From NCBI GenBank assembly GCA_020347085.1, contig CP070769.1, positions 1,227,299 through 1,232,782 of the forward strand: a stretch of DNA of 5,484 nucleotides, given 5' to 3'. Both the position numbers and the translations under genes were made by a program. This stretch comes from Desulfobacterales bacterium (GTDB lineage Bacteria > Desulfobacterota > Desulfobacteria > Desulfobacterales > C00003060). Below the pieces are notes generated by a model that was not told the origin of the DNA, searched no databases, and saw only the letters and a list, made by a program, of their open reading frames with translations. Shown piece after piece: positions 5,179 to 5,484 of this stretch (positions are counted from its first letter, which is position 1; the number at the start of each line of letters is the position of its first letter).

Positions 5179-5202
5179 CAATGTCGTAATCTGGCGACAT
5201 TG
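5179..5202 (+). terminator. Hairpin after the 58-aa gene; weak terminator candidate
   Basis: CAATGTCG (5179-5186) and CGACATTG (5195-5202) form a perfect eight-pair stem with an eight-base loop, seven bases after the stop codon. No T run follows, only GCGAGACCTTTGCC, so efficient intrinsic termination is doubtful. The position suggests a 3' end function. Confidence 0.4.
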
Positions 5203-5484
5203 GCGAGACCTTTGCCTAACCTCTTTGAGCGGTCATCATGAGCTTTTTGGGGAACCCATCCGGGCGAAGCGAACGTGCCTACCTTGGTGGGCAAATCCCG
5301 AACTGCTCAAGGCTGTAAGACCGAGTTTAGCCCAAAGATTGCTGATGGCTTGACACAAAGTAAAGCTTGCGCCAAAAGAGGCACTTCGTCCCATGATTTG
5401 GTGAGCAAGCCTATGGATGGGGCAAGAAGCTTATAGGAACAAGTGAGAAGGGATTGTGCCAAGGCCTCATTGGCATTGTGGAAA
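5203..5484. other. Non-coding right end
   Basis: Apart from the 42-bp repeat at 5348-5389, I see no gene, tRNA or clear signal in this stretch. All six frames are interrupted and no cloverleaf can be drawn by eye. Confidence 0.5.
5348..5389 (+). repeat. 42-bp direct repeat, copy 2
   Basis: Direct copy of 162-203 with two substitutions in 42 positions. The flanks beyond the repeat do not align convincingly, which argues for a discrete dispersed unit rather than a longer duplication. Together the copies bracket the liv operon, the attenuator and the 58-aa gene, about 5.2 kb apart. Confidence 0.85.

Overview
The window looks like a chromosomal piece of a bacterium with moderate G+C, most plausibly a deltaproteobacterium-like anaerobe (Desulfobacterota or Syntrophobacterales type). 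This assignment is an inference from the style of the proteins and the Liv-type transport cluster; there is no rRNA or other marker to confirm it.

The left three quarters (236-4295) is one minus-strand operon for a branched-chain-amino-acid-type (HAAT) ABC importer. Read in its own direction it runs livG ATPase (4295-3519), periplasmic binding protein (3353-2178), permease livH (2135-1248) and permease livM (1270-236). livH and livM overlap by 23 bp. No livF ATPase is present in the window. A possible 29-codon ORF sits in the livG/binding-protein gap, and its stop overlaps the binding-protein start as ATGA.

Upstream of livG (4296-4778) is the most interesting stretch. On the minus strand it shows a strong sigma70-type promoter (4778-4750), then a short reading frame with the cluster Trp-Cys-Trp-Trp (4739-4641), then a GC-rich hairpin followed by seven T (4616-4580). 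The intervening RNA can form the mutually exclusive 1:2, 2:3 and 3:4 pairings of a ribosome-mediated attenuator. This is a classical trp-type leader, but the genes downstream are a transporter, not trp biosynthesis. Between the attenuator and livG lies a compact hairpin-rich segment of about 122 bp bounded by an 11-bp direct repeat. It resembles a non-autonomous IS200/IS605 (TnpB/omega-RNA-like) end. Next to it is a startless open frame that runs into livG with an 8-bp overlap. Removing the insert would put the terminator about 160 nt from livG. The two main readings are a Trp-controlled Liv-type (possibly aromatic amino acid) importer, or a trp leader left behind by rearrangement.

The right end (4779-5484) has a divergent small gene (4996-5172, 58 aa) of unknown function, resembling the N-terminal helical part of MucR/Ros regulators. 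It is followed by a hairpin and then by apparently non-coding DNA. A 42-bp sequence occurs twice in direct orientation with 40/42 identity, once beyond the 3' end of livM (162-203) and once near the right end (5348-5389), so the copies bracket the whole region.
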